A DNA stretch of 11,501 nt, taken from contig DBYO01000020.1 in assembly GCA_002310235.1 (NCBI GenBank), positions 2,041 to 13,541 of the forward strand. The letters run 5' to 3'. Made by a program: the position numbers and the translations under genes. Source of the DNA: Bacteroidales bacterium UBA1184 (lineage in GTDB: Bacteria; Bacteroidota; Bacteroidia; Bacteroidales; ML635J-15). The stretch's first letter is position 1. Every line of letters begins with the position of its first letter. The notes under the pieces are model-generated. The model did no database searches, was not told the DNA's origin, and was given only the letters and a program-made list of their open reading frames with translations. This document shows, one piece after another, positions 1-8,236 of the stretch.

Positions 1-681
1 GAAATCCTCGACGAGGTTATGCTTCACGCAAAGGACGATATGGCAGTTGTTGTCAAGACCAACATGTGGGACGACTGCTGGCGAGGAGTAACCATCGAGG
101 AAGGCATCAAGGTTGCAAAGGAAATCGCAAAGCACAAGGTTCACGGCATAGTGCTGTCGGGCGGTACTGTAAGTGCATCACCGATGACAATTCTTGGCGG
201 TGCAATGCCGCTCAAGGCTATGGCCTACTATATGCCAAAGTCGATGTGGTGGCTCAAGGCTGCACTGCATATTCCAGGCGTAGGTCCGATAATGACGCCT
301 ACTTCACCGTTCAAGGAACTGTATTTCATGGAGAAAGCCAAAATTTTCCAGAAGGAAATCAAGGATGTTCCGCTGATTTATGTCGGTGGCGTTCAGTCGG
401 GTGCAAACTGCCAGCGCATTATGGACGAAGGCTTCGAACTTTTCCAGATAGCGCATGTGCTCATCAAGGACCCCGATTTCGTAAAGCATGTTCAGGAAAA
501 TCCTAACTACCACGCTGGCTGCTGCCGTTCTAACTACTGCGTTGCCCGTATGTACACTCTCGATATGAAGTGCCACGAGTGCGTTATGCGTGACGGCGAG
601 AAGATTCCCGAGAGAATCCAGAAGGAAATCAAGAAACTCGAAACAAAGGCAAAGAAATCGGTTGAAGAAAGTAAGAAATAG
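1..681 (+). CDS. NADH:flavin oxidoreductase, Old Yellow Enzyme family (5' end outside window)
   Basis: The reading frame is open from base 1, so the gene begins upstream; 226 codons are visible. They correspond to the second half of an FMN-binding TIM barrel of the Old Yellow Enzyme family, which uses NAD(P)H to reduce activated C=C bonds or related substrates in the cytoplasm. Seen in the sequence: a VVVKTNMWDD strand, HGIVLSGG, the FMN-phosphate-binding strand PLIYVGGVQSG (about 370-402), and the closing strand FELFQIAHVLIKDPDF (about 433-480), which matches the usual 'GR..iaDPdf' block. A Cys-rich tail follows (CC..N.C and CHEC, about 520-585). It resembles the iron-sulfur segment of 2,4-dienoyl-CoA reductase-like relatives, but the spacing is not canonical, so a cluster is uncertain. 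The protein ends in a Lys/Glu-rich tail. Base composition is balanced, like the SDR gene at 2772 and unlike the AT-rich genes between them. The two redox genes probably once formed one operon. The physiological substrate cannot be read from the sequence. Confidence 0.88.
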   Translation, partial: EILDEVMLHAKDDMAVVVKTNMWDDCWRGVTIEEGIKVAKEIAKHKVHGIVLSGGTVSASPMTILGGAMPLKAMAYYMPKSMWWLKAALHIPGVGPIMTPTSPFKELYFMEKAKIFQKEIKDVPLIYVGGVQSGANCQRIMDEGFELFQIAHVLIKDPDFVKHVQENPNYHAGCCRSNYCVARMYTLDMKCHECVMRDGEKIPERIQKEIKKLETKAKKSVEESKK

Positions 682-688
682 ATCTTTT

Positions 689-922
689 ATGGATAAAGAA
701 GACATAAAAAATATGCACCCAGAATTGACAGATGATGATTGCAAGGATTTTGTCATCTCAGAAGAAACTTCTAAAAAACATAATGCAATGATAGTATGGC
801 AATTTTTATATCCTAATCACAAAGATGAAGAAGAACTAAAAAAAGTCTGCAAACTTGCTGGATTTGATTATGAAAACGCATTAAAATACAAAGAGTATTG
901 TTTGAAAGAGTTGTCGGAATGA
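689..922 (+). CDS. Small acidic protein of unknown function (77 aa), upstream of DUF262 gene
   Basis: I do not recognise a family. The ATG at 689 is chosen because the cassette-like AT-rich composition starts there and the frame upstream of it overlaps the flavin oxidoreductase gene. It lies 7 bp after that gene's TAG, and no clear Shine-Dalgarno sequence is present, as is usual in Bacteroidetes. The product is Asp/Glu-rich (about 19 acidic against 12 Lys and no Arg), has no signal peptide or membrane segment, and looks helical. The C-terminal part (about residues 44-77, from PNHKDEEELKK to YCLKELSE) could form two short helices. It is followed 29 bp later by the DUF262/HNH gene, and both share a low-GC composition unlike their neighbours. 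A regulatory, antitoxin-like or accessory role for that protein is possible, but this is inferred from position only. Confidence 0.7.
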   Translation: MDKEDIKNMHPELTDDDCKDFVISEETSKKHNAMIVWQFLYPNHKDEEELKKVCKLAGFDYENALKYKEYCLKELSE

Positions 923-936
923 TTATGTCTTAAAAC

Positions 937-944
937 TAAATTTG
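937..944 (+). promoter_or_regulatory. Possible Bacteroidetes -7 box before the DUF262 gene
   Basis: TAAATTTG fits the Bacteroidetes -7 consensus TAnnTTTG exactly and lies 7 bp before the ATG at 952. No TTTG -33 element sits at the usual 19-21 bp spacing (the nearest TTG, at 911, is 23 bp away). The region is so AT-rich that a chance match is likely. If real, it would give a nearly leaderless transcript and let the DUF262 gene be expressed apart from the upstream gene. Confidence 0.22.
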
Positions 945-951
945 ATTTATT

Positions 952-2760
952 ATGGCAGAAAAATATTGTGTCCAAGATTATACTGTTGAACAAATTTTAA
1001 ACTTTATAAAATCAAATGAAATAGCCATTCCAGAAATTCAACGTCCTTTTGTCTGGAAAGGAAAACAAGTTCGCGATTTGATAGATTCTTTATTTAAAGG
1101 GTATCCAACAGGGTATTTGATTGTTTCAAAAAGTCCAGATATGAGGCTAAAGGATGGGACTCTTTCAATAGGGAAAAAAATCATGATTGATGGACAGCAA
1201 CGTGTTACTGCAATGATGACTGCCCTTGCTGGTTTAGAAGTTTTTAATGCTGATTTTGAAAAGAAGCGTATTTCTATTTCATATAATCCATTTGCCAAAA
1301 ATGATGAAGAATGTTTTGCTGTTTTAGACAATGCGATTTTAAAAGATAAAAAATGGATTTCTGACATTTCTGTAATTTTTCAAACTAATTTTGATTCATA
1401 TTCATTTGTAACAGAATATTGTACTAATAATCCAGAAATTACGCAACGAGACTTTAATAAGCTGATTACAAAACTTATTGATATTAAAAATAGAAAATTA
1501 GGTGTAATAGAACTTTTTGATAAGGAACTGAGCTTAGATGAAGTTACCGAAATTTTTATTCGAATAAATAGTCAGGGAACCAAACTAAATCAGTCAGATT
1601 TTGCAATGAGTCGTATTGCCGCCAATGAAAAATATGGAGGTAATATGCTACGAAAAGCTGTAGATTATTTTTCTCATCTTGCAGTAGATCCCAAATGGTA
1701 TTCTGAAATGTTAAAAGATTCCGAGTTTGCAAAAACGGATTATGCTCAAGAATTAAAATGGCTTAAAGACGACAATGATGATATTTATGATCCAGATTAT
1801 AGCGATATGCTTCGCGTCGCCTATATGTCTCAGTATCCACGTGGAAAAATGAAAGATCTTGTTAGTTTACTACAAGGTCGTGACTTTGAAACAAAAGATT
1901 TTAAGGAATCTATAGCAGAAGATACGTTCAAAAAACTATCTGTTGGGGTTCTTGATTTTATGGATGAATATCATTTTAAGCAGTTCGTTTTAGCAATAAA
2001 AGATGCAGGCTTTATTTCTAAAAAACTTATTACATCTGGAATTACATTAGATTTTGCTTATACTTTATATCTTCGTCTTTTAAGTGATACCTCTATTGTA
2101 AAGACTAAAGTAAAGAATTATGTTCAGCGTTGGTATGTAATGAGTACTCTCACTGGTAGATACATTTCTTCGCCAGAATCAGCAATGGATCAAGATTTAC
2201 GTAGAATAAAAGAAAAAGGCTTTTTAGCTTGTTTAAATGAAGTTGAAGAAACATTATCCGATACATTTTGGAATGTAGAGTTAGTTCAAAGTCTTGAGAC
2301 ATCGTATGCGAATAGTCCTTATATTTGTACATTTTGGGCAGCAGCTTGTAGAGATGGAAGTGATTCCCTATTTAATGAAGGTTCTAAATTTGCAAATTTA
2401 ATTACAACAATGGGTGATGTTCATCATATATTCCCAAAACAGTATTTAATTGATAATGGAATTAAAGATAGGGCTAAATATAATCAAGTCGCAAATTTTA
2501 CATATCTTGATACTCCAACAAATGTTGCAATAGGCAAAGATGAACCATGTAAATATTTCACAAAAGTATGGGACCAATGTAGCTCTGGGAATTATACTAT
2601 TGGAAATTTAAAAACAGAAGATGCTATAAAGAAGAATCTTGCTGACAATTGTATTCCTGAAGATATAAAAGGCTGGACTTTTGAACATTATGAACAATTC
2701 CTTGTAGAACGTCGTAAATTGATGGCAGAAAAAATTAAGAATTATTACTATTCATTATAA
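952..2760 (+). CDS. DUF262 / HNH-family GmrSD-like nuclease (602 aa), probable defence protein
   Basis: A cytoplasmic protein with the architecture of GmrSD-type and related DUF262 systems, in which a ParB-like DUF262 domain coupled to nucleotide hydrolysis is paired with a C-terminal HNH nuclease that cuts modified or foreign DNA. Seen: the N-terminal DUF262 block IPEIQRPFVW (26-35), LFKGYPTG (47-54), the signature DGQQR (80-84), and FIRINSQGTKLNQSD (202-216). A long helical middle region follows. The C-terminal beta-beta-alpha-metal (HNH/DUF1524-like) motif is DVHHIFPKQYL (489-499), with N515 and TPTN (521-524) as likely downstream motif residues. Both domains look intact, so a single-chain fusion is the simplest reading. 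The gene is strongly AT-rich compared with the flavin oxidoreductase and SDR genes around it, which suggests acquisition by transfer. Only 11 bp separate it from the SDR start. Relatives with known roles include GmrSD (glucosylated-hydroxymethylcytosine DNA), SspE and BrxU. Which modification, if any, this one senses is unknown. Confidence 0.85.
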   Translation: MAEKYCVQDYTVEQILNFIKSNEIAIPEIQRPFVWKGKQVRDLIDSLFKGYPTGYLIVSKSPDMRLKDGTLSIGKKIMIDGQQRVTAMMTALAGLEVFNADFEKKRISISYNPFAKNDEECFAVLDNAILKDKKWISDISVIFQTNFDSYSFVTEYCTNNPEITQRDFNKLITKLIDIKNRKLGVIELFDKELSLDEVTEIFIRINSQGTKLNQSDFAMSRIAANEKYGGNMLRKAVDYFSHLAVDPKWYSEMLKDSEFAKTDYAQELKWLKDDNDDIYDPDYSDMLRVAYMSQYPRGKMKDLVSLLQGRDFETKDFKESIAEDTFKKLSVGVLDFMDEYHFKQFVLAIKDAGFISKKLITSGITLDFAYTLYLRLLSDTSIVKTKVKNYVQRWYVMSTLTGRYISSPESAMDQDLRRIKEKGFLACLNEVEETLSDTFWNVELVQSLETSYANSPYICTFWAAACRDGSDSLFNEGSKFANLITTMGDVHHIFPKQYLIDNGIKDRAKYNQVANFTYLDTPTNVAIGKDEPCKYFTKVWDQCSSGNYTIGNLKTEDAIKKNLADNCIPEDIKGWTFEHYEQFLVERRKLMAEKIKNYYYSL

Positions 2761-2771
2761 TAAACGGAATC

Positions 2772-3599
2772 ATGCTCTCTCTCGTAACAGGTGCAAGTTC
2801 AGGAATAGGATTGCAATATGCAACGCAGTTGGCTCGCGACTACCATACCGACCTTCTGTTGGTAAGCAATCAGGAAAAGGAGTTGCAGGAGGTGGCCGAC
2901 AATCTGGCAAAGGAATACGGCGTAAAGACTATCGCACATTATGCCGACCTTAGTCAGACCGATGCAGCCGAAAATCTTTTCAAATACTGCCAGGACAACA
3001 ACTTGGTGGTTGACATTCTGATAAACGATGCTGGCGTTTTCTTCTTCAACCAGTACTGCGAAACAAACATGAAGCGCATCGAGCTGATGCTCAACCTGCA
3101 TGTGATGACGGTCGCAAAAATGTGCCGTCTGTTTGGTGAAGCAATGATTAACAGACAGTTGACCGAGGAGGAGAAAGCCCAGAAAATTTGTAGAAAAAAG
3201 CGCAAGAAAGGTTATATCCTTAACATGTCGTCGATGTCGGCCTGGATGGCTATGCCAGGCATTCAGACCTACAATTCCACCAAGGCGTTCATCTACAATT
3301 TTACAAAATCAATCTGGTACGAGCTTAAGCCTCATGATGTTAACATAATTGCTATGGCTCCGGGTGCTGTCGATACGGCCTTGTTCGGACTTGCGCCGAA
3401 GTTGCGCAAGCTGGCTGTCGCCCTAACGGTAAGCATCACACCCGAAAAGCTGGTTAAGAAGGCTTTGCGCAAGATGTTCCGAGGCAAGAAGGCTTCGACT
3501 CCTGGCTTCATCAACTGGCTTGCAACGCCTTTGCTGAGGCATACTCCCGACTGGATGCTCTTCGTCACGATGAAGCATATAGGAAAATACCAGAAGTAG
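2772..3599 (+). CDS. Short-chain dehydrogenase/reductase (SDR), NAD(P)-dependent (275 aa)
   Basis: A cytoplasmic classical SDR oxidoreductase. Seen: the cofactor motif TGASSGIG (6-13), INDAG (84-88, a variant of NNAG), N109 in the helix-4 position, the catalytic Ser of NMSSMS (S154 has the usual 13-residue spacing to Tyr), and YNSTK (Y167, K171). A PG motif follows at 197-198. The full tetrad is therefore present and the enzyme should be active. A basic stretch (RKKRKK, 141-146) sits just before the catalytic strand. The C-terminal tail HTPDW..FVT.KHIGKYQK is notable because a diverged copy of its coding DNA occurs at 8308-8367. The start follows the DUF262 stop by 11 bp. Composition matches the flavin oxidoreductase at 1-681, so these two probably belonged together before the AT-rich cassette entered. 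The TAG at 3597-3599 is one base from the stop of the convergent beta-helix gene. The substrate is unknown. Confidence 0.92.
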   Translation: MLSLVTGASSGIGLQYATQLARDYHTDLLLVSNQEKELQEVADNLAKEYGVKTIAHYADLSQTDAAENLFKYCQDNNLVVDILINDAGVFFFNQYCETNMKRIELMLNLHVMTVAKMCRLFGEAMINRQLTEEEKAQKICRKKRKKGYILNMSSMSAWMAMPGIQTYNSTKAFIYNFTKSIWYELKPHDVNIIAMAPGAVDTALFGLAPKLRKLAVALTVSITPEKLVKKALRKMFRGKKASTPGFINWLATPLLRHTPDWMLFVTMKHIGKYQK

Positions 3600-3600
3600 G

Positions 3601-5610
3601 CTATTCTTTTACGACAACTTTGTTCCTGCCGTTTGCTCTGACAATGTAGGTGCCGGCATTGTATTCCGATATGTCAAAATATGCATTTCCGCTAACTTCG
3701 GTTATTTTCAATCTGCGGCCAGTATTGTCGAATATCTCGACTATTGTGGAGTGTTCGTTTGGCAGGGTAATTTTAAATATTCCAGAGGTTGGATTAGGAA
3801 AAATTGATAGGTCGTTATGAGCAGCCTCATGCAAAAAAACAGGGCCATCGACACCGTAAGTTTTCGAAAATTCAGAAGTGTTTTTGTCTAGATCTATTGT
3901 AAGGGCGGTGATTAGGTCTGATGACGTGCAGTTGGGGATTGTAGCAGTCCAGGCGCCTCTTACGCAAGGATAGGCTTTGCATACATATTGCATTCCTTCC
4001 CCGTATCCGCTTGGGTCGGGAGTTGCTTTGTATATTTCTACTTTGTGGAATTCGGGATGTATGACATCGAGGTTGCCACTAATGTTCATGTAGCCTTCGT
4101 CGTCAATAATGATAGTGTTTATTGTCGGGAAATTCAGTTTTTCGTTTGCTCCAGAATCTTCGTCCAAGTCGTCGTTGGGGGTAACTCCCGGCTCGAAAAG
4201 GTCGATTGCAAGACCTCCATTGTTGTAGAACGAGTTGCAACTGATGAGGTTCTGCGTGCAGTTGTCGTTGGTAATGTAAACTCCGCATCCTCCATTGTTG
4301 GCAATGATGTTTGCCTCTTCGGGCGAACCGCCAATTATGGTCTTTTGGGGACCTTGCGAGATTCTTATACCGTCGAGTCCGTTGCCCAATGGATTGCCGT
4401 CAACGTCAACGCCTATGTAGTTGCGTACTATTACGTTGCTGTCGGATGCGGTAATATTTATGCCGATACCAACCTGAGTGTTGCCCGAAATAATGTTGCC
4501 ATCCATTATGTTCTTGTACGAAATGCCGTCGATGATAATTCCGGCCGTGTTTGCAACTGCATGGCGACCTGTATAGTCGGTGCCGATGAAGTTGTTTTTC
4601 AGAAGGTTATTGTTAGTGCCATTGTTGTAAAAAAACACACCGTAGCCGACATTTCCCGAAATAATATTTCGCTCTGCGTCGGTATCGCCGCCTACGCGGT
4701 TGCTATACGAACCGTCGTCGAAAAGCACGCCGTATGTGTTGCCAATAGGCTGGGTGCCAGTAATGTCGGTGCCAATGTAATTGCCAATGATTACATTCTG
4801 CGTTGCTCCTGCGCCAAATAGTGGCAGTCCGTAGTCGGTGTTACCCGATATTATGTTTCGTTCTTCTGGCAAAGTTCCGCCAATTGTGCAATATCGCACA
4901 GCACCTTCCATGCTCATGCCGTCGTAGTTGGGCAGCGAGTCGTTGCCTTCGCGGTTTAGCCCTATGATACAGCCTTTTACCGTGCAATATTCGACATCGA
5001 GCAGACGGATTCCAATGTGCAAGTTGCCAGAAATAATGTTGCGTTCTGCAAGTGTTGTTCCGCCAATTGTGCTGTTGTTGCTGCCCGAAATGAATTCAAG
5101 TCCGATGTCGTTGCCCATAATGGTGCTGCCGGTCTCGTCGGTGCCGATGTAGCATCCCGAAACCGTTGAGTTTGCCGAGCCGTAGAATTGTGCGCCTTTG
5201 GTAAAACGGCGGATGTTGAGACCTTTCAGCGTTGCATTGGGCGCATTCATGAAGCGGAAGCCGTAGTCGCGGGCATTGCTACCGTCGATTACAATTTCAG
5301 GACCGAACGGATTGGTGTCACCTGCAAAAGCGGTTTGCGTAGTGCCGTCGATTGTAACACCCTGCTGCATTATCATAGGTAGGTCGCTCGATGGAACGAT
5401 TATCCAGACTCCAGTGCTCGAATTGTAGTTGGCATCGGTGGTTGGAATGTTGAAATTTATGGTATGCGGACCTGTCGATGCTGCGCACATTTGCAGAGCA
5501 TAACGCAAGGTATTTGGACCTGAATCGCCAGTAGAAGTAACGGTGAAGGTGGCGGATTTTGCGACTATTGCAGTCAAAATCAATAATATTGCAAGTATAA
5601 TGTTTTTCAT
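3601..5610 (-). CDS. Secreted right-handed beta-helix repeat protein with T9SS type A sorting domain (669 aa)
   Basis: The ATG at 5610 is preferred over an in-frame TTG at 5628. It gives a clean signal peptide (MKNIILAILLILTAIVAKSA, cut after about residue 20) and lies 4 bp after the stop of the upstream paralogue. Order of parts: an N-terminal block TSTGDSGPNTLRYAL (25-39), like the 'NTNDSGxGSLRxA' start of many Bacteroidetes beta-helix proteins; the motif FNIPTTDANYN (53-63); a parallel beta-helix (about 110-475) with repeated ERNIISGN, GNYIGTDxTG and IGG turns; an acidic DDLDEDSGANEKLNFP segment; a beta-sandwich-like region ending NTSEFS; and a C-terminal T9SS type A sorting domain (about 598-669, IFPNPTSGIFKI to KVVVKE). 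The protein should cross the outer membrane by T9SS and be attached to the surface or released. It is shorter than its paralogue, with about five IGTD-type units against seven. Adhesion or glycan binding is plausible. No catalytic site is evident. Confidence 0.88.
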   Translation of the reverse strand: MKNIILAILLILTAIVAKSATFTVTSTGDSGPNTLRYALQMCAASTGPHTINFNIPTTDANYNSSTGVWIIVPSSDLPMIMQQGVTIDGTTQTAFAGDTNPFGPEIVIDGSNARDYGFRFMNAPNATLKGLNIRRFTKGAQFYGSANSTVSGCYIGTDETGSTIMGNDIGLEFISGSNNSTIGGTTLAERNIISGNLHIGIRLLDVEYCTVKGCIIGLNREGNDSLPNYDGMSMEGAVRYCTIGGTLPEERNIISGNTDYGLPLFGAGATQNVIIGNYIGTDITGTQPIGNTYGVLFDDGSYSNRVGGDTDAERNIISGNVGYGVFFYNNGTNNNLLKNNFIGTDYTGRHAVANTAGIIIDGISYKNIMDGNIISGNTQVGIGINITASDSNVIVRNYIGVDVDGNPLGNGLDGIRISQGPQKTIIGGSPEEANIIANNGGCGVYITNDNCTQNLISCNSFYNNGGLAIDLFEPGVTPNDDLDEDSGANEKLNFPTINTIIIDDEGYMNISGNLDVIHPEFHKVEIYKATPDPSGYGEGMQYVCKAYPCVRGAWTATIPNCTSSDLITALTIDLDKNTSEFSKTYGVDGPVFLHEAAHNDLSIFPNPTSGIFKITLPNEHSTIVEIFDNTGRRLKITEVSGNAYFDISEYNAGTYIVRANGRNKVVVKE

Positions 5611-5614
5611 GATT

Positions 5615-8224
5615 CTAACGTTTTTCAAGTTTTATGCATCTGCTTTCATTCTGTTTATTGCTAAGGACAACAAAATACGTTCCATTCGCAAAATTTGACA
5701 GGTCAATAGTGCTATTTTTTGCAGAGATATGCTTGATTAATCGTCCTTTGGTGTCGTAAACGAGCAGAGAGTCGAATTCGGTTGTGTTTATTTTGCAGAT
5801 GCCTATTGTTGGGTTGGGATAAATTGCCATTTCATCGTTTGTGGCGAATACAATTTCGGTGACAATGCCATGCGATTCGGAAAACTCCGATGTGTTGCCA
5901 TTTGCATCGGTGGCTGTTGCGATAACAGTCTCGTTAGAAGCAATTTCGGCATCGAGAACTGCAAGCCAGCTGCCATCGCTGTGAGGTGTGGCTTTGCCGA
6001 TGTAGGTGCGTCCTTCACGCGGGATTCCTATGCCAGTTGGCTGGTGTGCGATGAAAAGTTCAACCGTGGCGTCATGCGGATTCTGTGTGTCGAGAGTTCC
6101 GCTTATCCAGATTTGACCGCTGTTTACGTCCCGTATTACCGATGTTATTACAGGATGGTTCATGAGGTTGTTGCAGCCGCTGTCGGTATCACCGCTGTCG
6201 TTTTCGTTGGTACCCTGCGGGAAAATCTCGATTCCTGCATATTGGTTGTTGAAAATCGAATTCTGTGAAATGCGGTTGTTGATGGTGGTTTCGTCCATCA
6301 GGACAATGCCTGCCGAGTCGTTGTTGGCTATGATATTGCCATAGTCTGGCATCCCGATGAAATTGTTTGTAGCACCGCCAGCTATAAGGATTCCACTGCC
6401 ACCATTGCCTAGGTCAACCGAAATATCGTTGCCTGTGCCAATCTTGTTGCCAATAACCGAAATGCTGTCGGCGTGGTCGGTAATCACAAGGCCGAAATCA
6501 CTGTTGGCGGAAATAATGTTTCCGTTTATTTCCAAATGCTTGACAAGTGCGCTGACGATTATGCCGTTTTCGTTTGGCAATGCTGAATTGCCGCTTATGT
6601 CAACACCGATGTAGTTGCCATTGATAATGTTGTTTTCGGTTCCGAGGTCGGTGACTTCGATACCAGCATATCTGTTTCCCGAGAAAATATTTCTGTCGGA
6701 TTCGGTATCGCCTCCGATAATATTGCCTTTGGCATCGGCAGCAAGCATAAGTCCGACATCGTTGGGTAGGACCGATGTCCCTTGGGCATTTGTGCCGACA
6801 AGGTTGCCCCTAAAAATATTTTCGTCGGTACCACGTGTTACAATGAAAAGTCCGTAGCTTCGGTTGCCCGACAAAACATTGTTTTCCATTATGTTCTGGT
6901 GCGACGAGCCGTCAACGCATATTCCTGTTGCGTTCGGCATGGCGATTTCGCCAGTTACATCGGTGCCGATGTAGTTGCCGCAGATGTTGTTGTGGTGGCA
7001 GTTGCCGTAGTATATGCATCCGTAAACGCGGTTTCCAGAAATTATGTTGCGTTCTTCTGGCGTGTGTCCGCCTATGATGTTGTTGTTCCCAGTAGTGTTG
7101 ACTTCCACTCCGTTGGCTTGGATTAAGGAATCGGTTCCTTCAAACATGAATGCCTGCGTTCCTGTTGCGTCTGTGCCAATATAGTTTCCACATACAACGT
7201 TGCTGTCGGCCGATTCAATGTAAATGCCAATTTCTGTGTTTGCCGAGATTATGTTGCGTTCGGCAGGTGAGATCCCGCCTATACGGTTGGCATTTGCGTT
7301 TGTCATTACAATTATTCCGTAGTGGTTACTAAGTGGATTTGAACCTGTTATGTCGGTTCCGATGTAGTTGCCCGACACAATGTTGTTACGGCTTCCGCTA
7401 CTTTCGATTACTATGGCTGCATTTGTGTTGCCAGACAATATGTTGCGCATGTTTTCGGCAGTTCCACCAATAGTATTGTCGTGTGATGCTGACGAAATAT
7501 ATATTCCCTGGTTGTTGGGAACAGAAATAGTGCCGGTTCTGTCGGTGCCGATTCTGTTGCTGGTTATTGTGTTGTTTTCAACGCCAATAAGTGCAATTCC
7601 CGCGATGGTATTTCCCGAAATTATGTTGTTGGTAATGTTTATGTTTTTCGCATATCCGAGGTCAAAATTTCCATAACTTCCACCTGAAATGCCAATTCCG
7701 TAGGTGTTCTGGAAAGCCTCTGTCCCTATAGCGTTAATTCCTATGTTGCAATTGCTGACAAGACCTCCGTTTGCACCGAAAAATAAAATCGCGTACTGGA
7801 AACCGCCTATAGCAAAGCCTTTTATCCTGTTGTTGGCACTAGCAATGCGAAAGCACGACTGAAGATTGAGGTTTCCTCCGTCGAGCACTATTTCTGGACC
7901 GTATGGATTTGTATCTCCGATATTGCTTGTTTGCGTTGTGGCGTCGATGTTAATATTGCCTGCCATTAGCAAGTATGGCAGTTCGCTGAGGACGTTGATT
8001 GTAAACGTGCCTGTTTCTGCATTGTAGTTTGCATCGGTTGTGGGAATGTTGAAATATATGTTCGAACTGCCCAAGTAGTTGCTTGTTGCCGATGTCATTG
8101 CCTGACGCAGGGAACCTTCGCCGCTGTCGTTGGTGTTTGTTACCATGTAGTCGGTAGCGAATGCGCTTGTCGTATAAAGCAAGGCAGCACATAATAGTGC
8201 GAATGTCAATATTTGCTTCTTCAT
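5615..8224 (-). CDS. Secreted right-handed beta-helix repeat protein with T9SS type A sorting domain (869 aa), first gene of the pair
   Basis: The ATG at 8224 is chosen over an in-frame ATG-like extension to 8293 because it places a typical signal peptide at the very start (MKKQILTF to TTSAFA, cut after A23). It also leaves the promoter-like box at 8237-8251 outside the gene. Order: VTNTNDSGEGSLRQAM (28-43); FNIPTTDANYN (58-68); a long parallel beta-helix (about 115-670) with seven units containing (N/S)xIGTDxTG and eight or nine N(I/F)(I/L)SGN turns, roughly 55-70 residues apart; an NDSGDTDSGCNN acidic loop; a beta-sandwich (about 690-790) ending ATATDANGNTSEFS; and a T9SS type A sorting domain (797-869, IYPNPTIG to CIKLEKR). 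It is clearly paralogous to the downstream gene throughout, and the two form an operon with 4 bp between them. Surface export is well supported by the signal peptide and sorting domain. The ligand or activity is unknown. Confidence 0.88.
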   Translation of the reverse strand: MKKQILTFALLCAALLYTTSAFATDYMVTNTNDSGEGSLRQAMTSATSNYLGSSNIYFNIPTTDANYNAETGTFTINVLSELPYLLMAGNINIDATTQTSNIGDTNPYGPEIVLDGGNLNLQSCFRIASANNRIKGFAIGGFQYAILFFGANGGLVSNCNIGINAIGTEAFQNTYGIGISGGSYGNFDLGYAKNINITNNIISGNTIAGIALIGVENNTITSNRIGTDRTGTISVPNNQGIYISSASHDNTIGGTAENMRNILSGNTNAAIVIESSGSRNNIVSGNYIGTDITGSNPLSNHYGIIVMTNANANRIGGISPAERNIISANTEIGIYIESADSNVVCGNYIGTDATGTQAFMFEGTDSLIQANGVEVNTTGNNNIIGGHTPEERNIISGNRVYGCIYYGNCHHNNICGNYIGTDVTGEIAMPNATGICVDGSSHQNIMENNVLSGNRSYGLFIVTRGTDENIFRGNLVGTNAQGTSVLPNDVGLMLAADAKGNIIGGDTESDRNIFSGNRYAGIEVTDLGTENNIINGNYIGVDISGNSALPNENGIIVSALVKHLEINGNIISANSDFGLVITDHADSISVIGNKIGTGNDISVDLGNGGSGILIAGGATNNFIGMPDYGNIIANNDSAGIVLMDETTINNRISQNSIFNNQYAGIEIFPQGTNENDSGDTDSGCNNLMNHPVITSVIRDVNSGQIWISGTLDTQNPHDATVELFIAHQPTGIGIPREGRTYIGKATPHSDGSWLAVLDAEIASNETVIATATDANGNTSEFSESHGIVTEIVFATNDEMAIYPNPTIGICKINTTEFDSLLVYDTKGRLIKHISAKNSTIDLSNFANGTYFVVLSNKQNESRCIKLEKR

Positions 8225-8236
8225 AGCAGATTTTTT

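Noticed and set aside
590..688. N-terminal extension of the 77-aa protein back to 590
   Set aside because: The extension overlaps the flavin oxidoreductase coding region in another frame and is Arg-rich, unlike the rest of the protein. The ATG at 689 fits the gene boundary.
304..756. Minus-strand open frame of 150 codons
   Set aside because: It is antisense to the flavin oxidoreductase, spans its stop codon and the start of the next gene, and has no motif.
3988..4821. A long open frame (277 codons) on the + strand across the downstream beta-helix gene
   Set aside because: It is antisense to a well-supported gene. Its Val/Ala-rich, repetitive composition arises from the complement of the Asn/Ile/Gly-rich beta-helix codons, and it shows no recognisable domain.
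5611..5628. TTG start at 5628 for the downstream beta-helix gene, overlapping the upstream gene
   Set aside because: The ATG at 5610 gives an equally good signal peptide without overlap and is the more usual start codon.
5615..8224. Repeated DNA inside the beta-helix gene as a CRISPR or mobile repeat
   Set aside because: The repeats stay in the reading frame and encode the regular coils of a parallel beta-helix.
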